Shown piece after piece: positions 36,499 to 49,576 of a DNA stretch of 64,000 bases (its first letter is position 1; each line of letters opens with the position of its first letter). The notes beneath the pieces were generated by a model, which saw only the letters and a program-made list of their open reading frames with translations, was not told the DNA's origin and searched no databases. Made by a program: the position numbers and the translations under genes. Origin of the DNA: Datnioides undecimradiatus (lineage: Eukaryota; Chordata; Actinopteri; Lobotiformes; Datnioididae); the NCBI GenBank assembly GCA_008933995.1, contig WARS01000033.1, positions 1,614,501 to 1,678,500 on the forward strand, read 5' to 3'.

Positions 36499-39400
36499 GT
36501 TTACTCTATTTATGGTTACCCCAGCTGCTTTCTGCTGCTGCTCTTCTGTCACGATTCAGTTATGATATCAACCAATGCCTTTGCTGCAAGTGGTCAGAGA
36601 CACAAGTATCCTAGTTCACTATTATCATTAAAATCTCCACGATGAGACGTGATAAAACCGGAGGCCTCAGTGGACTACAACTGTACAACTGTTACCATCA
36701 AATTACTCCAGCCTGTCCTCATTTGCTGATTCCCCCAGTGATTCATTGTGGCTTCACTATATGTTGGCTGTCTACAGTATTGTCTGTGTCTCAAACGTCT
36801 TCCCTTGTTCTCCCGAGCAGTTCACTCACCTCCCTGTGAATTAAATAGTTTCAAATGAATAGGTGCCAGCAGCTATTCACTGTGAGTGGCTCCTCCTCCT
36901 CCCCCCTCCTCCCTTTTCAACATCTCTCACAAAACACAAAGGTGACCTCAGAGACTTGTGTGCACCTCAAATCAAAAAGAGAAGAGCTGGAAGAAACAAA
37001 AACTGTCAAGGACTTCCACAGATGTTTCGAGTATGCCAGGCTGGGGTAAAAAAAAAAAGAAACAGGAACTTGGATGTATTCTGTTATTTCACTCTTTAGC
37101 TCTTTTTGATCCAGTGTCATTTCAAAGAGTTCTGTGTATAGGGCATTTAAACAAGGGTTTGCCCCACATGTTTTGGTTTTTTTTTTTAAATGGCTACTTA
37201 CAAATACTGACACTGAAATGCTCTTTTCCCTTCTTTTTCAGTTAGGGTGAGGTTCAGTTTCTGGTATTTTATTATTTCAATATAAAAATAATGTATTACA
37301 TGCTGTGAGCATGACAGAAAATGAGGATTCATGTATTTATGTTTGTCCTGATCTGGATCCCTGTGGACTGCACAGGGTATTAAGCCACGTTTAGTAACAC
37401 ACCAGTTCATACTGCCTTTTGAACTAATTTTATCTTGCTCTCTATGGTCTGGAATCTAAAAGCCCCTTCACACTGCACAAAAACCCACACAGCATTTATC
37501 TAACATCTGGCTTTTGTCTTCAACGTGAAAGGGTACAATCAGCATTCAAACCCACGTCAAATGACTCTGCAGTAGTTGCGGGTGTTTATCGTCTCCAGCT
37601 CCGATCGGCAGTCGTCGTCACAAGACCACTCGTGATGCTACAACGTCCACAGACATTTCCATGTAAGCAGCTGATTTACTAAGAATATTACTGCTGCTTA
37701 CAGTCTGCGGGAACAACGGGTGATTTTGCACCACAGCCGCAACACTGGCAGGACAGCCGTGCTGCCATACTACTCTCAACTCTAACCATCATCTAATGGG
37801 ATGCACCACAAAAAACAGAGACAGGCAAACACGTCTAGTGGCGGTGTGAAAGGAGTCACAGATTTCTAGTTTACACACATTTGGTCTCTGGGTGACTAGC
37901 TGGTGGCAAACATCCATGAGAAGCTTGGGTTGGACAACAGTCTTCTGTACACAACACAACACAATGTATAATATAAGTCTGGACACATTTGTACATTGTA
38001 ATGTAGAACTGATACACACTGACTTAAGCTTATAAGGAGATAACAATGCATTCATGTGTTTTAACCAGATGATGTTAAGGAGACATGGTTTGCTTGGTTA
38101 TGTATGAACATGGTGGAAAAGTTAGCATTTCAGGATGGCCTTACAAAGACAATATGAATAAAACATCCCACAAACAATTTCTCATCTTAAAAAAATCAAC
38201 TTCAAGGACCAGGCACATCATCAAGTCCACTGCTGAGATGGACTTGTGAGTGATGCAGCTGGTCATACAGCAGGACAGGGCTCTTCAGCTCTCTCCTCTG
38301 CAATGACGTCCTTCAGTATTTGCAGTGGAAGCCTCCCAGACTGAGCTGGATGGTGCAAGGTAGGGCAATAAGGAGTGACAGTGACAAGAAGAGGAGTGCT
38401 GTCGCCTCGCACTCAATCACTGTGAATTCATTTGGGGGAGGTGGAGGAAGTCTAATCAGTCTCGCAGGATCACCCGTGGATCCTGTTCTATTCACAACAG
38501 CGGCATCTGCTCCAGCTGCATGAAGCACGGCACTCTCCACAGCGTCGCTCCCTGCTCTCACGGCGGAACGACGAACACTATCTGTGCCCTCTTTTCCTCT
38601 CGTTCCTGTCAAAACACTATGTAATTATGTTGAAAGTTCCAATTTCAGAGAAGAGGCCCATGTTTGTTTCTGCCTTTCAAGTCCCAGCTGCTCTGCTAAT
38701 GCCTTGTAAAACTTGTGAATTACAACCATAAATAATCCTCTAAATGATGCTTAAAGTACACAAGACTAAACTGTAGAAAATAGCTGAATGTTGCAGGCTC
38801 GGGTCCATTTTAGTCTCATTTGTGAACGTGAAATGCACACGTTGTCAGATCTGCAGGTTAATCCGTCTTTCTTCTTCTCCTTTTCTCCATATAAGGTAAA
38901 AAGACGTCATCGTGTAAAAAGCGAGCAACCTCTCCATGTTTGTCTTTGTATAACTGAAGTAAAACTACTAATGCTAAGTGTGAGTTCTGCATTCAAAGTT
39001 TCACTAACCAGTATTTTGATATGTCCAACATATTACACAAATGTGTAATGCGTGTGGCTCATGTGATGAACCCGCAGAGAGCTATTACCAGCTGTGCAGT
39101 TCCACTAAGCTCTTTTAGCTTCTTTCAGCTTTTAGGTTTCCAGCTGCGCAGCTCAATTTTCAAGAACATCATTTTCAGCAGTAGCCAGCAGCTTGTTTTC
39201 AGCGAAAAAAAAAGCGGTGATGTACCCATCATGCACCACCTGCCCAGCTCCAAACAGCGGACTGACAGAGTGCTGACCAAACCAGAGCAGAGAAGAGAGA
39301 ACATTACAGACTTCAGATCAGGAGGCGGGACCATGAACGAATGGTAAAGCTGCTCTATGTCTGCTGGATGTTAATAATATTACCAACACATTAGCCGCAG

Positions 39401-40011
39401 GAAGTTAATATGGTGGATGATATGTCAGTGCCCCACACAGGCCACGAATGAATGAATGCAGCTTTAAGTTATAATATTAGAAAAGCACCCATTGAGAAAG
39501 ACTCAGGGGAGGACTATATTTTCTAAAACAACTAGGTATTTTTGTATGTATCAGATAATATAAAGTACTGTATAACAATGTATCATATATAACAATGTTC
39601 ATTAGAAGCAACAATAGGTGTTAAAGCAGTTTAGTGGATAAAAGGCTGCAAAAGTTCTCTCTGAAATGAAATGAAAGCGTATAACATGCAAAAATGCAGC
39701 AACAGGGGCCACAAGTCCAGTGTTGTCTCTCCTTTAAGCTGTTTGGCTCCTCACAAACCTATCTGGCTCTTTATAGCGCCGTTATGTTCACCAGCTAGCT
39801 GCTGCTGGCACGTTACCTTCGTCTCTGCTGGCAGGTACAGGAGGACGCTGGGTTTATCAGTGCTGTTTGTCTCACTGAAAACAGCTACCTGCTGTCGCTG
39901 GAGACAGCAACCATAACAGCAATTAGACTGGACCAAAGCTGTAAAGATCCAGGCCACTGAACCAAAACAGTGAGATGAAAGGTGCTACAACACTCGGCAA
40001 GTTCACATTTG
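36499..40011. other. Non-coding, candidate MITE and GC-rich patch
   Basis: No gene is supported. It contains a possible short inverted-repeat element (37459-37856) and a GC-richer patch at 38290-38610, whose minus strand is open for 99 codons. A run of ten A (37048-37057) and an AT-rich segment at 39530-39600 are also present. Confidence 0.5.
37459..37856. mobile_element. Candidate MITE with short inverted ends
   Basis: The left end AAGCCCCTTCACACTGC and right end GGCGGTGTGAAAGGAGT are imperfect inverted copies (CCCCTTCACAC against CTCCTTTCACAC). They flank about 400 bases without coding capacity. No clear target-site duplication was found. The structure is suggestive only. Confidence 0.3.
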
Positions 40012-40190
40012 GGTGGCTGTGGCTCAGCGGTAGAGCGGGCCGTCCGCCTATCGAAGCCCAGTATCGAAGACTTGGTGATTTGATCCCCGGCTCCTCAGGT
40101 CTGCAAGCTGAAGAGCCCTCGAATGAACCCCTAATTGCTCCTGATGCTGTGCTATCATTGTGTGAATGAGTGTATTACCATTTACATCAC
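40012..40190 (+). mobile_element. tRNA-derived SINE
   Basis: The head GGTGGCTGTGGCTCAGCGG with TAGAGC is a clear RNA polymerase III box A in tRNA context. A box B-like GGTGATTTGATCCCCGG follows about 50 bases later. The tRNA-unrelated body reads GGCTCCTCAGGTCTGCAAGC, GAACCCCTAATTGCTCCTGA and GCTATCATTGTGTGAATGAG. A functional tRNA is excluded because the arms do not pair properly and the body is SINE. The family is widespread in fishes; the 3' tail is lost. Confidence 0.8.
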
Positions 40191-43100
40191 CTGTAGTGAC
40201 CCGATGTTCACTGTTTACTCTAATTTTGCAGAGGCAATGGATAATAAAATAGTATTTATTAGAATCCCAGGTAAGGTGAATTAAAAATACCTCAGTAATG
40301 TTTATTAAAAAATGGAACATATTAAAATAGATCAACTCAAATAAATAATAATAATAATAATCCTCACAGCAAATATAGTGTGGTACAGCAGTGGACTTGA
40401 ACCCACCTACTTATGGTCTTTGTGCAGCAGTCAGTTAGGCACAAACCTTGCTAAACGTAATTTCTATGAGACTTGATTAAATAAATCTCATATCCCAGAA
40501 TTCCCTGCTCTGAGATCCGCGCTGCAGCACTGAGAAGCGTTCCCATCGTGCACCTCATCTAAAGCAACATCTTCTTTCCTGTTGCTCGCTGGAAAATGGA
40601 TGCAGGGAGAAACTTTGTCAGAGTCTGCCACTACCACCCAAGTTGGGTGAGTAGATTCCCACTAGAAAAAAAGTGGGCAATCATCTGGTGTGTGCCCATG
40701 TTATTTTTCACAGAGATAGTGTTTTGATTGCCTGGGGGGAGGAAATGGTATTATTTACTCCAAATTGCCTTGCTTGATCCGCAATGGGTGAACTAGCAAG
40801 CTGAGACTAAATATTTCTTCTCTCTTCTGCGTCTCATATCCTCAACACACGCTCGCTTTTCTGCAGCGCTGAGGAGTGAGAGTCTTTACAGCTGAGGAAG
40901 TGGAAGTCTTCCAGCTCTCAGCTAGATGCTGTGTCAAAGGGCTTAGCGGGAACACTTAAACGCAGCATGGCCTGAACAACATGTCTCCTCAAATGAGTTC
41001 TTCATATCAGGATGAGCTGGATTTCAGTGCTCCGAGGCCTCTCGTGACTGACCACCAATAAGGGGGAAAAAAACGACAAATCTGTCTACTTTCAAGCTCT
41101 GGCTCCACTTTTTGAGAAAAAAAAGAGTTGAACTTTCTGTTCCGTCTGCAGTTTCTCTCAAACTTCTTCTTCTGTGGTCATCTCTGGCACCAGTAAGCGG
41201 CTGTGCCTGTGTGGGCAAAGTGTAAAAAATGAAGCAGTTGGATAGCAGGTGTGAGATGAATCATGCCGGCTTGTAAAGGCATCGAGAGAAGATAAAATTA
41301 ACGCATCACACATTTCCTGGAATACATACTTGGGCATATGCAGCAGTTTGGATGGAAAAGCAAACACGGGGAGGGGAAGGAAAAAAAAAGGCCTTGAGGC
41401 AAGCTCTGGTGCGTGCAGCATCGCTCGCCATCGCGGAAACCACGGCGACTGCATCCCGAGGACAGATTTGACATGCTGCATTGTGTTTGAAGTTCACATA
41501 GAGTGTCGTCCGCGCTGAGCTTTTCAGTGCCGGGAGAAATCACTGTAATCAAACGACCAAACATGCCTTATAAAAAGCCATGGAGACGGAGGTTGAGCTA
41601 AATCACTATGGTAATCAGTGCCAATAAGCTGGGGGCATCACGGGAACATCCCTCCTCCTTAACACTCTACCCTTACATATCAAATGGCAATTAATTCCTA
41701 ATATGTGTTAGAAATTGCCTAATTACCACATATGCCTGCTCCTCTCTGTCGACATTTGGTTTAAACGGGATGAGTGAGCTGTTAATGATGCTCACTTCAG
41801 TGCAGCACACTGCCACAGTCTGGCACGACCCAGACACTGTTCCTTAATTACAAGCCTGAAAACTGTACACGCCATCATCATTACTGCGGAGACAGGGGGA
41901 GACTCGTCCGCGCCATCTGCAGCTCCACCATCTCCATCACTGCGATGTCTGCTTTTGGTGTTACATGGCAACTGTTACTGCAGCCAGCTTTTTGTATTTT
42001 TATATGATATGCATCAAATGCCACGTTGTTGTGTAGAGCGTGCAGGGCCGGATCAACCTGCTTCAGAGCACCGGGTGGGGCGGATGAGGTTTGGAATAAG
42101 CCCCCCTTTACAAAAGTTAGCAATCAGTCACACAGCTTACAAATCGGGCTTAGTGTTCGGATTCACAGTCCTGAACATCTTCATAAAACATCATCCATCT
42201 TCAAAGAATTCAATATCACCCACAACATATAACTGATAAGGCCCAAATATGAGGTTATTCATAAGGATTTGCTCCCCTGTGATATCGTTTATGAGTAAAG
42301 AGAATGCTCATTGTGGATTGCCCTCAACAACAATACGGCCAAAAGATTAGCCTAAAACGCCGAGCTACAGGAGGCTCTCCACACAGCTGCCACTCACTGC
42401 CGCTCTCATTAAAATGAAAATGGATTTGGAGCGTGACATCGTATGCAGGTCGCATCTTCGGGGGCCGTTTCAAGAGAATGTGAGGTCATGTTTGTGTTCC
42501 TTTCATGTCCTGATACCAGAGGAGTGGATAGGACACTCTGTCTCCATCTCCGCTGCTCTCCTTTCAGCTGCCTTTGTAGCCGCATAATGAAAAGTCTCTT
42601 CACACTGTGAAATCTGAAACGTTACAAACAAAGTCGCCCTGTCTCCTTTCTTGGTACTGTTTCTGCCAGCTGAAAGGCAAAACAAAGGATGGATTACCTT
42701 TTCTTTTTTTCTTTTTTTTCTTTTTACAACAACTTAAACAGCAGTGCTCTCAGTTATTTTATCTAATCCTTCGTTTGAGTTTCCGTCTCAGCCACAAGAA
42801 AGCGATTCTTTTCATACAAACAGGAAGATGCTCTGATTTTATCTCGCCTCCTGGCTCATCTCAGCAGCCGCTAATGCATTTTTCTCCTGTTCAAAAGCAG
42901 GTCAGGGTTGTTAGATAGAATGTCAGAAGTGGTTAAAATCCTAATAAGAGCATGTGTCATTTTGTGGGCACACCTGAGTATCGGTGAGAACACTCTCATA
43001 TTTGGAATGAGCACCTTCAATGACAGTGGCAATGACAATCAGTTCCCGATGAGTCGGTCGGCGTTCATTCCACACTGCGTGCATTTAGCCACATGAGACC

Positions 43101-45044
43101 ACACGGTTAAACACAATCTCAAGACGTGGGAAATCACAAGGAGAGCTTGATTTAGTTTAACCTGCAAGTAATACATTCACAGCGGGAAGTGGCGGGATAA
43201 ATGAAGTGAATCTGAGTTTCAGAGTCTTCGCTCAGGTTTGTGAGCATGCAAAAGCACCAGTGGGATATCTCTGCTATTGCTTATCAGAGGAGGGATCGCA
43301 ATTCTTTTCCAGTGATATGGTGTTTATTATAGTCATACACGGCGGAGATATGACCGGCTGTGGGTTTGGCGTGTTCCGCATAGAGATAAGCACTTGTTGG
43401 TCATACCTATCTGCGCTCATGATCATGTTATCAAGTGTATGCACACGCCGAAGCGATGTAAACTAACTGGCATTCCCGGCCCCGGCTACAGAAGGCCCGT
43501 TGAGACGCTGTCATGTTAATAGACAAATGGAAAACCCCTCCGCTCACACAGAAAACACGGGCGGTGAGGCGCAGGCACGAACGTTGTGGCGTTCAGGAAA
43601 TTGCCAAACGCTGATTTATGTGCTCTCCCTTCCCCGACACAAGCCCTGGAACAATTAGAGGAAATATTTCCTGTGTGCACCCACGCTCTCAGCTCTGCGG
43701 CGCGTCTCCAGCCCAGTGACAGGGGAGAAGTCTATAAAAACACATGTGGCCTGAGAGGGTGCTGCGCCCTGCGGACGCGCACGCACGGGGGAATAATTGG
43801 AGCCAGCTAGCTGTGAATTGGGCTTTAGCAAACGATGTGCAAATGTGTTGAATTCTGAGTGACTGGTGATTGATAGATATACTGTGCGCCTTGGGGCCTC
43901 GAATGTATCCTATATACTGTGTCAGGCTTCAGTAGCTATGGTTCACAACACTATACTGAGATGCCACGGTGGAGTCGTTGGGTGCTGGCATGCAAGCCTA
44001 GACTCCGTCATCTGGCGGATAGATGGAAATGATCTTATTCTGGCAGGAAGTCCCTCAGCCTTTCTTTGGCCTAAATCTCAGTTCTTAACATCTCTGTATA
44101 GATTTTCTTTGTTTCCGAGAGTGAGACGAAGAGAAGATCAATATCAAATCTAATGTCTGTGCATTAAGCGACAAACGTGGAGCTGAGAAGTGGTTAACAG
44201 AAAGACTGGAAGCAGACATTCAGACACTTAGTGGTTTTAGACAGTTATATGCTGGATCTATGTCTTGGCAAACTATTCATCACCTGCAGCAATATTTTTT
44301 CACCTGGCGTAAGATAAAAACTATGCTTGCCACCTGAGATATGCAGCTTTGCTTCTCTTCTGCTTATAAAATGTATGCTAAGCTAGGCTAACCCTATTTT
44401 GACCCCCAGCTCCATACCACTTCTATACCAGAAACAGATAAAGATGAGATTAATATCAATGTCCTCGTCTCGTTCATGGAAGGCAGCCCGGTTGAGGTTT
44501 TCCTATAAGTGAAGCTGAAAGAGCAGCCATCAGATTGTGATTTAGATACATACCTGCACACGTCTGCTCGACTTCATTTGAATCGTTCATTCATGATCAA
44601 AATGTGTGCGTTCTTCACTAAGGTATGACCATCCACAAGCGTTTTCAGATTAAAATGTGGTTTGTTGACAGCCTACCCTGTTCCTAACATCAACCTATAC
44701 CTTTATCTCAGGCTGCCACAGCTATTTTGCTGCCATGTCTAGCCTAATGTTCTGTTGAGCTGCTGGTAAGTCCATAGTTATTCACCACTGGTTGGGTAAG
44801 TAGCTAATTAAGTCTATTTCTGCAGTGTTTCCGTTGAAGAGGATGTTATTTTGCCAAAGAGCTGTATGATAGAGCAGATGCAGGATGTTGGATAGGTCTA
44901 CTGAAATTAGATCGTCCATCTGTTCCTCCTGCACATTAGTGTTTAGTTTTATTAGCTAACTAACTAATTGTACTACATTTCACCACACAATTTAGCCTAT
45001 TAATTGTAAATAAAAATATTTTTCATCATACACGTCATTGAGTC
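40191..45044. other. Non-coding, candidate regulatory blocks
   Basis: No gene is supported. A unique-looking TAATTA-bearing block lies at about 41670-41760. A CpG-richer patch at 43550-43800 contains a TATA-box-like TATAAAAA (43733-43740) but no downstream gene structure that I can recognise. A fish repeat fragment lies at 44345-44475. Confidence 0.5.
44345..44475 (+). repeat. Fish interspersed repeat fragment (TATGCTAAGCTAGGCTAACC type)
   Basis: Contains TGTATGCTAAGCTAGGCTAA, then AACAGATAAAGATGAGATTA and ATATCAATGTCCTCGTCT. The combination of a GCTAAGCTAGGCTAAC block followed by a GAGA-TATCAATCTTCTCATCT-like block is a common fish repeat. A reverse-oriented piece of the same family is at 47975-48014. 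Confidence 0.45.
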
Positions 45045-45477
45045 TGTCATGGTATTGAGTTGAATTTGTTTTGTTGTTTCCTGTTTTATTTTGAAGAGTT
45101 TTCCCTTGTATGTTTCCATGTACTTGTTTCCTGTCTGTGATTAGTTCATTGGGTTCACCTGTGTCTCGTTTGCCTGCACTCCAAGTCTATTTAAGTCGTG
45201 TCATTGCCTTTGTTCTTCGTTGGTTCATTTGTTGTGTTAGTCTCCATGTTCCTGCCTCGATTCCTTGTGTTTCCCTGCGTGTGCTTTGAGATTTTGGTTT
45301 TCTGGTTTTTGGATTTTTGCTTTTCGTGTCACGTTCGGACTGATTACCTGGTTTTCAACCCTGCCTGCCTTGACTACTCGTAAGCCTAAGCCCATAAATA
45401 AACTGTTTAAATATCTTTGGCCCCCTTGTTCGTGTCTGCATTTGGGTCCTGCTCTCTCCTGTAACCCAGCCATGACA
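45045..45477 (+). mobile_element. Solo LTR of an LTR retrotransposon
   Basis: A 433-base unit begins TGTCATGG and ends CCATGACA, the TG...CA ends with an inverted 8-base terminus expected of an LTR. The flanks are GAGTC on the left and GAGTA on the right, a 5-base target-site duplication with one mismatch. Inside, a TATA-like TATTTAAG lies at 45188-45195 and an AATAAA polyadenylation signal at 45397-45402, in the right order for U3-R-U5. No gag-pol sequence or second LTR is present nearby, so it is a solo LTR left by recombination. Open frames inside it are not genes. The superfamily is not determined. Confidence 0.75.
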
Positions 45478-47974
45478 GAGTAAATTACATTTCATTGGGT
45501 GCTTGGACAAAAGGCCTTCACACCCAGGGACGAAACACCCTAAAGGTCAAGTGATGCCATTAGCTGCAGATAAAACACCACTGAATGTGGCTCCAAAGTG
45601 AAGTGTCACTTCAACAAAGACGTTACTGTCATTCAGCGTCGTGCCAACACCGGCTCCGATGACCTGTCTAGTTTTTTCATTTGGTGGATAAATTGACAGA
45701 AAGCAAGTTATAAGTGTGTGCAGGCTGTGCTGCACCCACTTCACACGCCGATAGTTCAATTTACACTTGTGAAATGAAGATGATTGTGACAAATCATTCA
45801 ACTGAGGGGTCAGATCAGAGCTTACTAATGAAAACCAGCATTACTGAGAACTCCCTGCCTGAGCAAAGTGAAGCAGCACAAGGTCCACATTGCAAGTCAG
45901 GTTAGTTTTCTCCTGCACTCAGCCAGTGTTGATGCAGGGCAGATTGATCGTTTAAATTATATAATAAAGCAGCTTTTTCCAAACAACATACCTAGCTCAC
46001 GAAAGAACTTAAGAATACCTCTTCTATACTGTCAGATCACTCCGAAGTGGCCCACCCGCATCAGCTATGTGACTGAATGTGATGAAATGAAAAATTGGAT
46101 TAAAGCTTTGCTGAATTCAGGAAAAGTAAGGCAAAAGTTTTCATTTCATTTTTCATCCTACAGTGAGACATGCAGGAAATGAAAAAGGAGAATGAAAATG
46201 CTGACTCGCACGTTGGAGGGAAAATACAAAGGAAAACTGTAACTCAGTTATGTTCTTCCCGTGGAGTATAAAATATACATTGACTGGAGTTGAGAGAGTT
46301 CAGTGTTTTACCCGTGTAATCACACGAGGCTGGCTGTGGCACCAAACTGGGATGTGGATAAGAAACAATGACAGTTGTGTCCAATGACCCAAGAGGGAGC
46401 CACTCTGAAGAGGAAATTAAGCCTCTTTCAGCTCACGGACTGCTGGTGCTGGGGAAATGACTTCAGAATTGGTAATTTACCCAATGACAACTTCGCCAGG
46501 TAAAAAGATCAGATCTGATCACATTGTTTCTTTTCCTTGAGCATCTCAGTTTGTCAGAGTAACACTGCTTTTTCAGCTGCATCATAAGTTGATGGTGAGA
46601 GTTGGGTCAGAGTTGGTGCACATTCATATGTGGGTGATACAGCTTCAACCTTCATTTAGCACAGTGTAAAGTAAGGTCCCAGACTCCGGTCGTTCAAAAG
46701 ATGAGTGCCGTCGTGTGCTCACCACAGTGACAATGAGCGGGTAAGACGCATATATTCTGTGGCTGACTGTGATATTGTGTTAGGTATAGATGCTGCCTTG
46801 ATAAACAGTAGATTGGTTGAAAGGCTTAAATGGAAAGTGAGAGCATGCCGAATAAAAAGAAAACGTAGATGTAGCGACGGCAGCAGGAACAACCCTGTGT
46901 AGAATGTGGCAGGGACTAGAAGGCCAAGGAGAACTCACCGGCACCGTGGCCCTCAACAGGGAGTGTCCATTCTGATGTATTTATATCTTCCTACACCCAG
47001 ACCCTAACCATACCCTGGTTGACTTCATGCAGACATATAAGATGATCGTCCTGCCGGGTTTCACTGAAAACATTTGCCTGTGTAAAATATGAGTTATCAT
47101 AAATTGTGGACACTGATTAGTATATTCACTGAAGAATAAAGAAATATTGCAATATCTGGGAATATGTGCTTCACTGAATTACATTTAACTTATTTGGCTT
47201 TTATCCATGGCCGGTAAGTAGATTCAAACCATGTAGACTAGTAGGCTAGCTAAGCTGTATCCCTGTCAAACATTTAATTAAAGGCAATTGAGGGTAACAC
47301 TCCCATGTCTATAATGCACCAAATAAACACACTTATGATGCATTATAAGCTGTTTATGCTAATTTAACATACAGTAAAGTTATAATGCAAAAAGTGTTGG
47401 GTGTTATCTATTAGGGATTTTATGGATCATTTTTGCTGATGTAACATTTGCATAAAAGTAAGATATCTCACAAAAATCAAAGATGGAGACTTGCAAGTGA
47501 CTGGTGGTCACAATTAACACAGCAGAATTTGAAATATCCTCAGTGTAGCCTCTCTTTTCCTCTTCCTCTCGGGAAAACACAGCGATTCCAAGTTAGAAAA
47601 AACCTGGATCCTACACTTCCCGCAATGCATCTTGATCATCTGTCATTAAGCTGCATTCATGAGCTGCTCAGATGGTCGCATTTCCTGAGTTGGAAAGTCA
47701 TTTTTCCGACCTCAGCACGTTCACGAGCCTTTAAGTCGCGATCGTAACAATGCAGACAATACGAACATGATGCTGAGACTAGCTTCCCACTGCAGGCTCA
47801 TCGTCATGAGTTTGAAACTTTATTTTACGAAGTGATTTTGTTCCAGACTTGTTGCTACGCCAATACTTCCCATAACAGTTAAATATGGTTAAACATGATG
47901 TGCTATCAGGGTCAGTTTAGAGCAACTTGTAAGGACAATTTAGCAAAATCACATGTAAAGAAAAACACTGAGTC

Positions 47975-48014
47975 AGTTAGCCTAGCTTAGCATAAGGTTC
48001 AGAAGCAAAGGAAA
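47975..48014 (-). repeat. Fish interspersed repeat fragment, reverse
   Basis: AGTTAGCCTAGCTTAGCATA followed by AGGTTCAGAAGCAAAGG is the reverse orientation of the TATGCTAAGCTAGGCTAAC block at 44372-44391. Only a short piece is recognisable. Confidence 0.4.
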
Positions 48015-49576
48015 AGGTATACACTCTGGTGGACAACAGTCTCTATCCATCTTGTTCTTCCTTCTCCACTAGCTTCATGGCAGCCTCATGGCTAATGAGG
48101 GCTAATGAAGACGCCAGGAAGTAACTGTCCCTGACTGTGGTACAGGTTTAAAAAAAGACACAGTGTGTTAATTAGCGAGGTGTTGCAGAGGCGTTGGGTG
48201 GACTTTTATAACCACGTCCTGACTGCACAGCTCTGAACTCAACTCATTAATATCATTCCCTCATGTCAACAAAGTTAATAAGAAAGTTTCCCAAAATCTA
48301 CCGAAAATTATTCTTATAATGAACATTTTGTTAATGAAATATATTCTGGACTAGATAGGAATAACCCTAAACACAATTAAGAAGGAGCTGATACAAACAA
48401 CAAACTGTGAAAGCATAGAGAATAGATTATCGATAGGATTTAAAAAATAATAAGAGTATTGGTAAAAACAGTGAAATTGTAATATCAATAAAAGCACATC
48501 ATAACTTCATACATGTTTATAATTATATATAATATTAAATACTATAATAGAAACCGCAGGATTCAACATTCTATGACTTCTACCGCCTCACAACAGTTGT
48601 GAAGACAACTATTAAATGTAATTACTGCCCGAGCAGCGGGACTCGTTCACTTTCTTCCATTTTTAGCTTGCATAGCAGAGTGTTTGATTGATGTCCTGAG
48701 CACTATCAGAGTGATGTCTCTATGTTTGGCTGTGGCACATCAGTTCTCTCACTAAACTCCAAAGAAGCAAGCCCTGACAGGCTCTGTTAAAAGCGCTGAT
48801 CTATTGCTTTTACATAGGAATAGATGTTTGCTGCTGGCCACGGAGAATACTACATCCTGTTGGAACTGGAAAATAAGCAATTTTCTACTTGGCTTGGGGC
48901 CTCCTCCATAGGAAGCATGGATATATGTGACCTCCGCTTGACAGTTTTGCTGATGTGCCTGCTGAGGCCGGCATGTATAAATGAATCTCAATTTCCTTTA
49001 TTAATTTCAAACGTCACTATAAATTTGCCTCTAAGTGGACTGACCCGACGTTTCAGCTCGCCGCCACACAAGAAGAGGTGACTCCCATCGCATTCGCGTG
49101 CACAACAGTTCACTGGTGACATTGAAACATTACCTTTGACTCCCCCCTTTTGACTGGGGGAAACACGTGCAGTTGAACTGTACAGATTAGGTTAAACAAG
49201 TCAGTTTTTGGCCTGCAGGTACAGGATCTCAAAAAGCACACACAGGAACACACAAACAATGCAGTTAAGGTAAAATTCATGAATTCATTGGTTGAAAAGC
49301 AAAAGAGTCCTGAGGATCAACTCATTAGCAAAATAAAGACAAGAGACAGCTTCACCAGATCCTGCATTGCTCAGCTGGTCAACATAAAACCAGCACGATG
49401 ACCCAGCTTCTCTGGTCTCTCAGTGTATTGTGGACCAAGCCAGTCTGCACTTGATGCCCAGGAGAAGCTTCAAGTGTGATTTCTAGAACAATATGCTATC
49501 TTTCTAATGTTCTACAATGTCATGCTGTAGTCCCTTTAAGCTCCGCAACAAACACAAGACTGTTATTTGCCTGACA

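Noticed and set aside
40012-40085. Possible tRNA gene (box A and box B)
   Set aside because: The stems do not pair into a cloverleaf, box B carries an extra base, and a SINE body follows. It is the tRNA-like head of a SINE.
45198-45383. Plus-strand 61-codon hydrophobic open frame
   Set aside because: It lies entirely within the solo LTR and is explained by its T-rich U3/R sequence.
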